Assembly: GCF_030549525.1 (NCBI RefSeq)
Contig: NZ_CP130831.1
Location: 2,443,501 to 2,507,500, forward strand
Length of the DNA stretch: 64,000 bases
Direction: 5' to 3'
Source of the DNA: Stenotrophomonas sp. 704A1
GTDB taxonomy: Bacteria; Pseudomonadota; Gammaproteobacteria; Xanthomonadales; Xanthomonadaceae
Under the pieces are notes generated by a model. The model was not told the DNA's origin and searched no databases. It saw only the letters and a list, made by a program, of their open reading frames with translations. The position numbers and the translations under genes were made by a program. Below are positions 18,810 to 26,908 of this stretch, piece by piece (the first letter of the stretch is position 1; every line of letters starts with the position of its first letter).

Positions 18810-18908
18810 TACCGCTCCATCATGCCTGGCCGCTACTGGCCTCACCGGGGTAAACGGAAAATGGCGGTGGGGTGGGAACCCGGGCCGCAGCAAATTTTTC
18901 TTCCCGCG

Positions 18909-19931
18909 TCAGCGCGGCACAGGCCGTTCGTCGATGCGATAGCCGCCCTGGGCGGTGCGGGTCACCTGCACCGGCAGCAGATCCGGCAGCGCTTCCAGGA
19001 ACGTGGCCGGGGCATCGGTGGCTGCGTAGCCGGAAACGGGCAGGAACTTCAGCCCTGGCTGGCCCAGCGTGACGGGGTGGCCCAGATACTGCGCGACCTC
19101 CTGCGCCACTTCGTCCAGCGGGGTGCGCCGGAACACCAGGCGCCCGCTGCGCCAACCGCCGATGCTGTCCGCGTTTGCGGCAATGGCGTGATAAGCGGCG
19201 GTGCGCGTGGTGACGGCGAGGCCCTGCTCGGCGTGCAGGCTGACCGGAGAGGCCTCTTCGGTGCGATCCGGCTGCACCCGCACGTGCCCATGCAGCACCT
19301 TGACCACGACGTCGCCCGGCCCATTGCGCACATTGAAGGCCGTGCCGACCACGGTCACCCGGCTGCGTTGGGCATCCACGGTGAAGGGACGGTCGGCCGC
19401 CGGGGCGACCTCGAAGAACGCCTCGCCCTGGCTGAGCACCACTTCACGACGGGATCGATAGAAATGCACCGACAGCGTGCTGCGTGCATTGAGCGAAATC
19501 CGTGAGCCGTCCGGCAAGGGGATATCACGGATCTCGCCGGTACCGGTGGCCACGTCCTGCACGTAGCTGGGCGCGGTGTACCACCCGTAGCCGGCATATC
19601 CCAAGGCCAGCATCGCCACGGCCGCAGCGGCCGCAACGCGCGGCAGCCGCCGCGCACGCCGCAGCGCCCTGCCCGGCCGCAGAGCGGCAGGGGCGATCAC
19701 CGCACGCGTGTCCGAGGCCAGCGCGGGGCGCGGCAGCTGCCCCAGGTCGTGCCAGGTCGTGGTCACGTCGGCGAACGCCCGCTGGTGTGCTTCACTCTCG
19801 GCCAGCCATTGCTGCAGGGCCGCCTCATCGTCCGGTTGCCAGCCCGCATCCTGCCGCCGCACCAGCCACGCGGCAGCCGCCTCATGCAGGGCAAGCGGGT
19901 CGACACCGGAAGCAGAAGAAAGGTCGGTCAT
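18909..19931 (-). CDS. FecR-family anti-sigma/sigma-regulator protein
   Basis: 340 residues in the FecR plan: a cytoplasmic DUF4880 segment (about 10-60, with AAAAWLVRRQDAGWQPDDEA), one membrane helix (about 100-118), the periplasmic FecR domain (VATGTGEIRDIPLPDGSRI through VVGTAFNVRN, about 130-220), and a C-terminal STN-contacting region (about 260-340). It conveys the occupied state of the STN receptor to the sigma factor. Its start overlaps the sigma gene's stop by 4 bp, and the receptor gene follows about 100 bp later. Confidence 0.93.
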   Translation of the reverse strand: MTDLSSASGVDPLALHEAAAAWLVRRQDAGWQPDDEAALQQWLAESEAHQRAFADVTTTWHDLGQLPRPALASDTRAVIAPAALRPGRALRRARRLPRVAAAAAVAMLALGYAGYGWYTAPSYVQDVATGTGEIRDIPLPDGSRISLNARSTLSVHFYRSRREVVLSQGEAFFEVAPAADRPFTVDAQRSRVTVVGTAFNVRNGPGDVVVKVLHGHVRVQPDRTEEASPVSLHAEQGLAVTTRTAAYHAIAANADSIGGWRSGRLVFRRTPLDEVAQEVAQYLGHPVTLGQPGLKFLPVSGYAATDAPATFLEALPDLLPVQVTRTAQGGYRIDERPVPR

Positions 19932-20608
19932 CGGCAGGGAAGATCAGCATCGATGGCAGGCGCCAACGCCTCGCCCGCCGTGCCAGGGCGATGCAGTTCC
20001 TGCATCTGTGCCAGAGAGGCATAGCGTACCCGGACTTCGCAGTATGCGAGTGCGCGGGAAAGGTGCTTGACCACCATGCGCCGTGAAATCTGCATGCGCA
20101 CCGCCACCTCCTCCTGGGTCAGTCCGTCGAAACGGCAGAGCACGAAGGCTTCGCGCTGGCGCTCCGGCAGTTCGGCCAGCGCCTCTCCCAGGCGTTGCAG
20201 GCGCTGCCGCTGCGCCGCCACCTGCAGCGGACACAGCGACTCATCGCCGGGCATGGGGTGGCCGGCGTGCTCGGCGTCGGCCAGCGGCAGCGTCTGCAGC
20301 CGACGGCCCTCGCGACGCTCCCGGTACTCGTCGGCCACGGTGTTCAGCACCGTGCGGCGCAGGTAGGCACCTTGCTGGTCACAGGAATCGAGCGCCGGGT
20401 TTGCTGCAATCCATTTGACTGCGCCGTCGTGCAGGGCATCCTCGACGTCACTGCCGCTGGCACGTCCGAGGCTGCGCAGGATGGGACCCCGCCAGCGCGC
20501 ATAGGCCTTCGCAAGCAGGCCTGCAGCCGCCGGCGGGCTGTCGCTGCCCGGACCGGCCTGTGCGGATGCTGCTGGGTCCGCGCTCGTGCCCCGGCCTACG
20601 GTGGACAC
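19928..20608 (-). CDS. FecI-type ECF sigma factor
   Basis: Sigma-70 region 2 is at LLAKAYARWRGPILRSLG...DVEDALHDG and region 4 at LGEALAELPERQREAFVLCRFDGLTQEEVAVRMQIS, as in FecI-type factors. The frame extends to a TTG at 20740 and an ATG at 20734, but that ATG is part of a Fur-box-like sequence (about 20721-20738), so the promoter probably lies there. I prefer the GTG at 20608, with GAGGG a few bases upstream, which gives 226 residues and removes a non-conserved leader. The next genes are fecR, the STN receptor and PepSY, all its likely targets. Confidence 0.8.
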   Translation of the reverse strand: MSTVGRGTSADPAASAQAGPGSDSPPAAAGLLAKAYARWRGPILRSLGRASGSDVEDALHDGAVKWIAANPALDSCDQQGAYLRRTVLNTVADEYRERREGRRLQTLPLADAEHAGHPMPGDESLCPLQVAAQRQRLQRLGEALAELPERQREAFVLCRFDGLTQEEVAVRMQISRRMVVKHLSRALAYCEVRVRYASLAQMQELHRPGTAGEALAPAIDADLPCR

Positions 20609-20720
20609 ATCGCCCTCGAAACAGATGCCTGCGGTCTGCACAGGAGGGGCGGGGAATTCACGTTGATCGCCGGAGGATGGGCCGCAGCGGGCGGCGAAGG
20701 GGAAGGAATCGACGCCAAGT

Positions 20721-20738
20721 GTAGTGAGAGTCATTTGC
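20721..20738. promoter_or_regulatory. Fur-box-like site at the sigma-factor promoter
   Basis: On the minus strand the sequence reads GCAAATGACTCTCACTAC. It matches AATGATTCTCATT-type Fur boxes at 11 of 13 central positions. It overlaps the most upstream possible ATG of the sigma gene, which argues that translation starts downstream. Iron repression of fecI-like sigma genes by Fur is the established arrangement. Confidence 0.55.
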
Positions 20739-20877
20739 AATTGAAACTCCCCTGCCCCGCTGCTGCACGCTGGCCCTGGCCTGGGCGGGTGGAGACGCCG
20801 CCGCCTGCGGCGCTGTGCAGAGAGCGATCAGCGTGACGCGTCACGCCGCCACGGCGCCGTGTCCCGCTGTACGCGGC

Positions 20878-21405
20878 TCAGCCTGCGGCCGCCAGCCCGT
20901 CGCCTGCCGCAACACGCCGCAACGAGGCCAGATAGCGGCAGTACTTGCCGGCGAAGATGCCGGTGAACGCACCCGACAGCAGCAGGTACACCGCACTGAA
21001 ACCGGCATGCGCAGCGAGCGCCGGCGACACCGCCAGTGCGGTTTCAAACCCATACTTCACCAGGAACGTGACCAGCAGCAGCGGCAGCAGGCTGTAGTCC
21101 GCGCCACGCCGGAGGCGGCCGCTGGCAGCGTCCATGGTCAGCCGCGCGCGCCGCAGCAGCACCCAGCCCAGCGCCGCACCCGCAGCGACGCCGGCCAGCC
21201 ATTCGCCCCAGGCGCTGAACGACGCCCCATAGCGGTGGCTGATCGACCACGCGCCCCACGCAGCGAACAGGACGGGGACGACCGCCAGCTTCTGCAGCGA
21301 TGTCTCCCCCGGCTTCATGGCGGCAATGCCGCGCGTGACCAGGAAGGCCAGAAGCAGCCAGACCCAGAGCGGTGTCTGCGAGACGAGGAGCTGCAGCATG
21401 TTCAC
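20878..21405 (-). CDS. hypothetical membrane protein, DUF6622-like
   Basis: 175 residues with about five membrane helices: a first helix in TPLWVWLLLAFLVTRGIAAM, then helices around 42-56, 68-85, 105-122 and 130-150. The opening VSQTPLWVWLLLAFLVTRGI followed by a KPGETSLQKLAVVPVLFAAWG segment fits the DUF6622 group of small Xanthomonadaceae/Pseudomonas membrane proteins; function unknown. The start is a GTG at 21405 with AAGGA eight bases upstream; an ATG two codons later is an alternative. It stands alone on its strand. Confidence 0.65.
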   Translation of the reverse strand: MNMLQLLVSQTPLWVWLLLAFLVTRGIAAMKPGETSLQKLAVVPVLFAAWGAWSISHRYGASFSAWGEWLAGVAAGAALGWVLLRRARLTMDAASGRLRRGADYSLLPLLLVTFLVKYGFETALAVSPALAAHAGFSAVYLLLSGAFTGIFAGKYCRYLASLRRVAAGDGLAAAG

Positions 21406-21630
21406 GATGGTTTCCTTGGTGAGTGGTGGCGGCGCTCGCCGCCTTGGCGCCCACTATTCGCGTTGCCGCGCACGGCAGCCAGTGACAGCTGTCAGCCATC
21501 GCGGATTACGCCGGAAGCGCAACCCCGCGACGTTGCGGCGCAGGGTTGCGGATGACGCCTTCACGCGACGTTGGTACTGCGTTGAGCTGCGGCGGTCCAA
21601 CATGCGGGTTCCCGACCCCTGGAGGTCTGC

Positions 21631-21909
21631 ATGCATCCCGACGTCCTTGGCTGGGCCGCGACGGCGGTACTGATGGCCACCCTGATCCGGCAGATGGTGA
21701 AGCAGTGGCAGTCCCCCCATCCGGAGACCGTATCGAAGTGGCTGTTCGTGGGTCAGATGACCGCGTCCACGTTGTTCACCGTCTACAGCGCCCTGCTCGG
21801 CGCCACGGTCTTCGTGGTGACCAATGCGCTGCTGCTGGTCACCGCGGTGATCGGCCAGCTGACGGCCTGGCAGCGACGGCGGCGAGGCGCGGCACCGCCG
21901 CCGTGCTGA
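21631..21909 (+). CDS. SemiSWEET/PQ-loop-type small transporter
   Basis: 92 residues with three membrane helices (about 5-22, 38-57, 60-78), the minimal SemiSWEET half-unit that dimerises to move sugars. The first helix ends in LIRQMVKQW, where SemiSWEETs have a P-Q-hxxxW motif: glutamine and tryptophan are kept but proline is replaced by arginine. SKWLF and the asparagine in TNALLLV also align with the family. GGAGG lies upstream of the ATG. Sugar transport is a family-level inference, and the PQ substitution makes the substrate uncertain. Confidence 0.65.
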   Translation: MHPDVLGWAATAVLMATLIRQMVKQWQSPHPETVSKWLFVGQMTASTLFTVYSALLGATVFVVTNALLLVTAVIGQLTAWQRRRRGAAPPPC

Positions 21910-21994
21910 ACGGCGCCGGCTGCGCGCGACGACGAACCGTTAACGGCCCCGCACTATGCTGCAGGCCCCAATGGCTATCTGCGAGGTGCTCCCC

Positions 21995-22273
21995 GTGACC
22001 CGACTGCACACCCTGATGCTTGCCGGCTGCCTGCTTGCACTGAGCCCGCTGGCATCGGCCGAGACCGTGAACCTGACCAACAGCGCCGAGGGCGCCAATC
22101 GCGATGCGGGCATCACGGCGGTGAAGAAGAAGCTGCAGGACGCCTGCACCGATCGCAAGGGAACCGCGGATGCGGCGTCGTTCGAAGTGGTCTTCGAGAA
22201 GACCAGCGACAACCCGAACGTGCCCAAGCCGTACTACGTGGACGGCAAGATGAAGTGCGAGCTGCCGGGCTGA
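21995..22273 (+). CDS. small secreted protein of unknown function
   Basis: 92 residues. A clean signal peptide (LMLAGCLLALSPLASA, cleavage before ETV, about residue 22) precedes a 70-residue mature part with two cysteines (DACTDR and MKCELPG) that may form one disulfide, and FEVVFEK/PYYVDGK beta-like segments. The GTG start at 21995 has GAGG eight bases upstream; the frame stays open to an ATG at 21956 but that would hide the signal peptide. Not recognised; periplasmic location is the only firm inference. Confidence 0.65.
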   Translation: MTRLHTLMLAGCLLALSPLASAETVNLTNSAEGANRDAGITAVKKKLQDACTDRKGTADAASFEVVFEKTSDNPNVPKPYYVDGKMKCELPG

Positions 22274-22318
22274 GCGCGCGCGGCGGGCGTGCCTGCGGGT
22301 AGGCGCGCGCACGCCGGT

Positions 22319-22687
22319 TCAGGCCTCCGGCGCGGTGACCACGCACACGCTGCCGGCGATCACGCGCCATCCGTCCCCGTGCTGCCTCCAGGTGCGCAGA
22401 TAGCGGAACCGGCCCGAGAACGGCTCGCCCATGATCGCGCCGGACAGCGCTGCGGTCACCACGGCAATACAGGTCGTACCGTGCCAACGCAGCTCGACCG
22501 CCTGCCACTCGGCCTGCGAGAGCCGCTGCGCGCCGGACCGATGCAGCTGCAGGTCATCGGCCTTGGTATGGATGCCGCCGCCAGGCCCGATGAACAACAG
22601 GCCTTCGTCAATCAGGGAATCCAGCGCTTCGACATCGCTGTGCAGCATGGCAACGCGAAGCCGCTCTTCGTACTCCAGAACCTGCAT
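22319..22687 (-). CDS. SnoaL/DUF4440-like NTF2-fold protein
   Basis: 122 residues, single NTF2-like domain: an initial helix (EERLRVAMLHSDVEALDSLIDEGLLFIGPGG) followed by beta-strands with RYLRTWRQHGDGWRVIAGSVCVV, the standard DUF4440 ending. Members act as small-molecule-binding or isomerase/hydrolase-like proteins; no catalytic assignment is possible. GGAG precedes the ATG. It lies 75 bp downstream of the ClC gene on the same strand but probably has its own promoter. Confidence 0.75.
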   Translation of the reverse strand: MQVLEYEERLRVAMLHSDVEALDSLIDEGLLFIGPGGGIHTKADDLQLHRSGAQRLSQAEWQAVELRWHGTTCIAVVTAALSGAIMGEPFSGRFRYLRTWRQHGDGWRVIAGSVCVVTAPEA

Positions 22688-22761
22688 GCCCGTCTCTCCT
22701 GCCAGGCCCAGCGGCCCGTTTCGTTGTCAGCCGACTCTACCGCGGGCGCGGCCGCGGCGGA

Positions 22762-24087
22762 TCAGCTGCCACCCGCATTGACGTGCGGGCCCTTGGGCAG
22801 CAGCTGTTCGGCCAGCCCGCGATAGATCGGCACCGGGCAGACCAGCCCGGACACGCCACGGGCGATCAGCACCGTGGCCAGGATCGGCAACAGCAGGTCG
22901 CCGCTGTCGGTCAGTTCCAGCGAGATGACCGCAGACGTCAGCGGCGCCTGGGTGACGCCGGTGAGATAGGCGCACATGCCCAGCAGCACGAACGCCCGCG
23001 GGTCGACGGCGGGCATCAGCACCGCCAGGTTGTGGCCGATGCCGGCCCCCACGGCCAGCGCCGGCGAGAACAGACCGCCCGGAATGCCGGCGATGTAAGA
23101 GGCCAGGTTGGCCAGCAGCTTCATCAGCCCGAATTCGTGCCCCACCAGCGCCTGGCCCTGCACCAGGCTGCGCGCCTGCTCATAACCGGTGCCATAGGCC
23201 CCCGTGCCGAACGCGGCCGCCAGCCCCACCACCACCAGCCCGCAGCCGGCGGCAAGCAGCACCGGGTGCCGCTGCCGCAGCGTGCCAAGCCAACGCGGGC
23301 GGCCGGCGACGCTGGCCAGCACCGTGCGCGAGAACACTCCGCCCAGCAGGCCCGCCACCACGCCGCACAGCAGGATGGCCAGCCAGGCCTGGCCCAGCGG
23401 CAGGCGCGCGGCAACATGGCCGAAATAGGTGTAATTGCCCAGCAGCCCCAGCGAGACCACGCCACCGACGATCACCGCCGTCAGCAGCGTGCCGGAAAAA
23501 CGATGCTCGAAGCGCCCGCTGAGCTCTTCAATGGCAAACACGATGCCTGCCAGCGGCGTGTTGAAGGCGGCGGCAATGCCGGCCGCGCCGCCGGCCAGCA
23601 GGAAATGCGAAAGCTCGCGGGGATCCTTGAACCCGAACCAGCGGCCGAACAGGTACATCAGGCTGGCACCGACGTGCACGGTCGGCCCCTCGCGCCCGAC
23701 CGACGCGCCGCCCAGCAGCGACAGCGACGTCAGCAGCAGCTTGCCGGCCGAGACAGCGGGCGAGAGATTGACCTGGCGGAACGTCTCATCGGGCTTTTCC
23801 AGCGCCGCGATGACCTGTGGAATGCCACTGCCGCGGGTGGGGCGCAGCGCGCCACCGGTCAGCCAGGCGAGCAGCGCGAAGATGCCCGGGGTGAGCAGCA
23901 GCGCCCACCACGGCGAGTGGCTGATGGCGCGCTGGAACAGCCCGAAGGCAAGATCGCTGGCCTTGGCGAACAGGATGGCGACCAGCGCCACCGCGACGGC
24001 ACCGATCCACAGCGCAGCACGGCGGCGCCACGCCTCGCTGCGCAGCTGGCCGAACACGTGCGACGGGATCCGGTGGAAAGGCTTCAT
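22762..24087 (-). CDS. ClC-family chloride channel/transporter
   Basis: 441 residues, the size of bacterial ClC proteins, with about ten or more membrane helices. The three selectivity motifs are present: GSGIPQV (86-92), GREGP (131-135, with gating glutamate 133) and GIPGGLFSPALAVGAGIGH near residue 330. AFNTPLAGIVFAIEEL is also conserved. The region aligning with the internal proton glutamate of E. coli ClcA reads LGNYTYFGHVAARL and shows no acid, so it may be a channel or an uncoupled exchanger; this needs alignment. The start at 24087 is preferred over an upstream in-frame extension. Confidence 0.92.
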   Translation of the reverse strand: MKPFHRIPSHVFGQLRSEAWRRRAALWIGAVAVALVAILFAKASDLAFGLFQRAISHSPWWALLLTPGIFALLAWLTGGALRPTRGSGIPQVIAALEKPDETFRQVNLSPAVSAGKLLLTSLSLLGGASVGREGPTVHVGASLMYLFGRWFGFKDPRELSHFLLAGGAAGIAAAFNTPLAGIVFAIEELSGRFEHRFSGTLLTAVIVGGVVSLGLLGNYTYFGHVAARLPLGQAWLAILLCGVVAGLLGGVFSRTVLASVAGRPRWLGTLRQRHPVLLAAGCGLVVVGLAAAFGTGAYGTGYEQARSLVQGQALVGHEFGLMKLLANLASYIAGIPGGLFSPALAVGAGIGHNLAVLMPAVDPRAFVLLGMCAYLTGVTQAPLTSAVISLELTDSGDLLLPILATVLIARGVSGLVCPVPIYRGLAEQLLPKGPHVNAGGS

Positions 24088-24192
24088 CGGCACCAGTATG
24101 GCCAGTCCGGCCGCCGCGCGACAGCCGCCACCGGGGTGGTTGACCTTGCCGCATCCGGCGAATGGGGCCACTCCGCCGCATCAGCGGCGGCG

Positions 24193-25578
24193 TCAGGCTG
24201 TTGCCGGCACCTCGAGCGGCGTTGCAGCGCCCTGCAGTGGACGCCCCTGCAGCCAGTGCGCCAACTCGGCCTGGGCCATCGGCCGTGCGAACAGGTAGCC
24301 CTGGAAGTGGCTGCAGCCCAGGCGCAGCAGCAGCTCGCACTGCGCGTTGGTTTCCACGCCTTCGGCCAGCGCGCTCATGCCCATGACCTGCGAGATCTCC
24401 ACGATCTTGCCGAGCAGCCGCTGCGCACGCTCATGGCTGGTGGCTTCGTGGACGAAATTGCGGTCGATCTTCAACGCGCGCACCGGCAGCATGCGCAGCG
24501 TGGACAGCGCGGAGAAGCCGGTGCCGAAATCGTCCAGCACCCAGGTGATGCCCATCGCCTCGATCGCTTTCATCTTGGCGATGATGTCGGCGGTTTCCGC
24601 GGACAGCGCCGATTCGGTCAGTTCCAGCTCGAGCAGCGCGGGGTTGACCCGCGTCTCACGGATGACCGCGCCGACCGAGGCCACGAAGCCCTCGTCGAGC
24701 AGCTGCACGGGACTGATGTTCACCGCTACGCGCAGCCCGCGCGTTTCGGGCCGCTCGGCCCAGTGCGCAAGCTGCCCGCAGGCCTGCCGCAGCACCTCCA
24801 GCCCGATGTCGCGGATCAGGCCACTCTCTTCCGCCTGCGCGATGAACAGCGCCGGCTGCTGCAGCTTGCCCGACGCACGCCGCCACCGCACCAGCGCTTC
24901 CACGCCGGTGACCACACCGTTGCCACGCACCTGCGGCTGGTAGTGGACCTCGATCTGGCCGCTGCGCACCGCACGCCCCAGCTCGCGCTCCATCCGCAGG
25001 CGATTGCCGATATCCACCCGGTAGATCGCGAAGATGGCGGCCAGCAGCACCATCGACAGCGCGGTGTTGGAGCGCGCACCCCAGGCACGCACCTCCAGCG
25101 GTGGCGACGTGGCCGGCGCCAGGAAGTCCAGCGCGCCCATGGCAAAGGCCACGAAGGTCGCCAGGCAGGCCAGTGGGAACACCAGCGAGCCGTAGCGCTC
25201 GCGCGCATCGAACGTGAAAGCCGCGCCGGCGGCCAGCGGCAGCAGGAACAGGTGGCCGGACCGTGGCACCCAGGCGATGGGCGCATCGATGACCGCGACC
25301 GCGCAGACCGAAGCGAAGACCCCGTGGGCGACGATCAGCAATGAGGTGCCATCGGCACGCCGGCTGCGGAAGAGTGCCAGCACACCCACGGCCATCACAC
25401 CGACAAAGGGCGCGGCCAGCTCGGCACGGCCGACGTACAGATAGCACAGGGTCCAGGCCAGGCCGAGGACACTGCAGGCGACGCCTGCCAGCCGCAGGAT
25501 GGTGCGGATCTTTCCGTGGCGCGGCGCCTCCTGGAATCTGGGCAGGCCCTGCCATTGCCGTGCTGCTTTGTCTGGCAT
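24193..25578 (-). CDS. membrane-bound EAL-domain c-di-GMP phosphodiesterase
   Basis: 461 residues. Residues about 27-190 form five or six membrane helices (a sensor of unknown type, no GGDEF). The EAL domain follows with GVEALVRW (EAL signature), NISPVQ, LELTES, VLDDFGTGFS, LKIDRNFV, ALAEGVET and FQGYLFARP. All metal and catalytic residues I can place (E of EAL, N, E of LELTE, DD, K, E of AEGVE) are there, so it should hydrolyse c-di-GMP. Start ATG at 25578. It is followed after about 105 bp by the ClC gene. Confidence 0.92.
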   Translation of the reverse strand: MPDKAARQWQGLPRFQEAPRHGKIRTILRLAGVACSVLGLAWTLCYLYVGRAELAAPFVGVMAVGVLALFRSRRADGTSLLIVAHGVFASVCAVAVIDAPIAWVPRSGHLFLLPLAAGAAFTFDARERYGSLVFPLACLATFVAFAMGALDFLAPATSPPLEVRAWGARSNTALSMVLLAAIFAIYRVDIGNRLRMERELGRAVRSGQIEVHYQPQVRGNGVVTGVEALVRWRRASGKLQQPALFIAQAEESGLIRDIGLEVLRQACGQLAHWAERPETRGLRVAVNISPVQLLDEGFVASVGAVIRETRVNPALLELELTESALSAETADIIAKMKAIEAMGITWVLDDFGTGFSALSTLRMLPVRALKIDRNFVHEATSHERAQRLLGKIVEISQVMGMSALAEGVETNAQCELLLRLGCSHFQGYLFARPMAQAELAHWLQGRPLQGAATPLEVPATA

Positions 25579-25730
25579 CTGCCTGAGCGATCCGTTGATC
25601 AAGCGGTGCCCGGATCGGCACCCCGCGCGAAGAGTAGCAAAGCCACCGCTGCCACCCCACTGCGCCAAGTCGCCGCCGCCAGCGCGTCGGTTTTCCGCCA
25701 CGCACGCAGCCGGTCGCGCGCGGTGACAAC

Positions 25731-25787
25731 GGGCCGGGCACGGCCGTGCCCGGCCCCTCATGGCGCCGGCACGGACCGTGCCGGTGC
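25731..25787. terminator. tandem perfect palindromes downstream of the PHB depolymerase
   Basis: A 26-bp perfect palindrome at 25731-25756 (GGGCCGGGCACGG and its complement) is followed six bases later by a second, 12-bp-armed one at 25763-25787 with a single-base centre and one G-T mismatch. They share the GGCACGG core. They lie 30 bp past the depolymerase stop and may end that operon. Two linked GC palindromes also resemble REP-type intergenic repeats, but the GTAG tag of Stenotrophomonas SMAG repeats is absent. Confidence 0.5.
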
Positions 25788-25816
25788 AGCGCGAACGCAG
25801 CAGGCACGCGCTGCGC

Positions 25817-26821
25817 TCAGCGCTGCTGATCCCTCAGGAACAACCAGGTGATCAGCGTGGCATCGGGGCCCTTCGGGTCGGTGAACGGCAATCCGGACTG
25901 GCTGCCGCTCCACGCATGCCCCATCCCCTGCACCACGTAGTGCTGCACCAGCGTGCGGCCACCGTAGGCGTAGGTATCGATGGTATAGGCGCGCCCGCCC
26001 GGCACCTGCGCGTGGACGGTAGCGGTCGGCACCGGCTTCACCGAGTCGTTGTCCAGGCCGTCGTCGGCCAGGTCGTTGGTCTGCAGGAACTGGCGCACCG
26101 CCTGCTGCCCGTTCACCGGATTGACCGTGGCATCTGCGCTGCCATGGAACACCAGCACCGGCAGCGGGCGTGGCGATGGCGATCCTGCACATTGCCAGGC
26201 CAGTCGCCCGTTGCTGTCCGGCGAATAGATGCTGCCGGCCAACAGTGCATAGGCACTGCCGGAGATCGTGGTGGCGCCCTTGTACATGCCGCCGGAATGG
26301 ATGGCGCCGGCGGCGAACACATCCGAATAACAGGCCAGCATGATCGCGGTCATCGCACCACCGGCGGAAATGCCGGTGACGTAGACGCGCTGCGGATCGA
26401 TACGGTAACCGGCTTTCACCTTGTCCACGATGCCGGCCAGCAGGGACGGCTCGCCGCTGTCGCGCGCCTGGTTGATCGGCAGCTGCCAGTTCCAGCAGCG
26501 TGCCGGGTTGGAGGTGACGTTCTGCCGTGGGTAGACCACGATGACACCTTCGCTGTCGGCCACCTCGTTGAAGCCCGAGGCCTCACCCATCAGGTTCGGC
26601 CCGGTCACGCAGCCGTGCAGCACCAGCAGCAGTGGCAGCGGCTGCGACCCGTCGTAGCCGGCCGGCACCCACACCTGGTACTCGCGGGCACCGGACAGAT
26701 TGCCGTACAGGCCGATGTCCCAATGCCCCGCAGGCCCGGCAGCCATTGCGCTGCCCGCCGCCGCCAGCCAGCCACACAGCGCCAGCCGCACCCCCTTGAA
26801 CGAATCGATTGCAGATGTCAT
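25817..26821 (-). CDS. exported PHB depolymerase-type esterase
   Basis: 334 residues. Signal peptide VRLALCGWLAAAGSAMAAG (cleavage near residue 28), then an alpha/beta-hydrolase catalytic domain of the esterase_phb/LpqC type: oxyanion segment LLLVLHGC, the lipase box GISAGGAM with nucleophile Ser152, an aspartate in FHGSADATVN and the histidine in GMGHAWSGS. There is no C-terminal substrate-binding domain, so it may act on oligomers or amorphous polymer. It lies 87 bp downstream of the 3-hydroxybutyrate permease and probably shares its promoter, fitting extracellular release of 3-hydroxybutyrate. Confidence 0.85.
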   Translation of the reverse strand: MTSAIDSFKGVRLALCGWLAAAGSAMAAGPAGHWDIGLYGNLSGAREYQVWVPAGYDGSQPLPLLLVLHGCVTGPNLMGEASGFNEVADSEGVIVVYPRQNVTSNPARCWNWQLPINQARDSGEPSLLAGIVDKVKAGYRIDPQRVYVTGISAGGAMTAIMLACYSDVFAAGAIHSGGMYKGATTISGSAYALLAGSIYSPDSNGRLAWQCAGSPSPRPLPVLVFHGSADATVNPVNGQQAVRQFLQTNDLADDGLDNDSVKPVPTATVHAQVPGGRAYTIDTYAYGGRTLVQHYVVQGMGHAWSGSQSGLPFTDPKGPDATLITWLFLRDQQR

Positions 26822-26908
26822 GACCCGATCCTCATGCATGGTTCGTGGATGAAGGAATTCCGGAACGCCTCGTGGACCCGCCGTCCCGAGGGTGCTGCGA
26901 CGCCGCCG

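Noticed and set aside
22783..25344. A long plus-strand open frame opposite the ClC and EAL genes
   Set aside because: Antisense shadow of two well-supported genes, Gln/Arg/His-rich, no ribosome site or recognisable motif.
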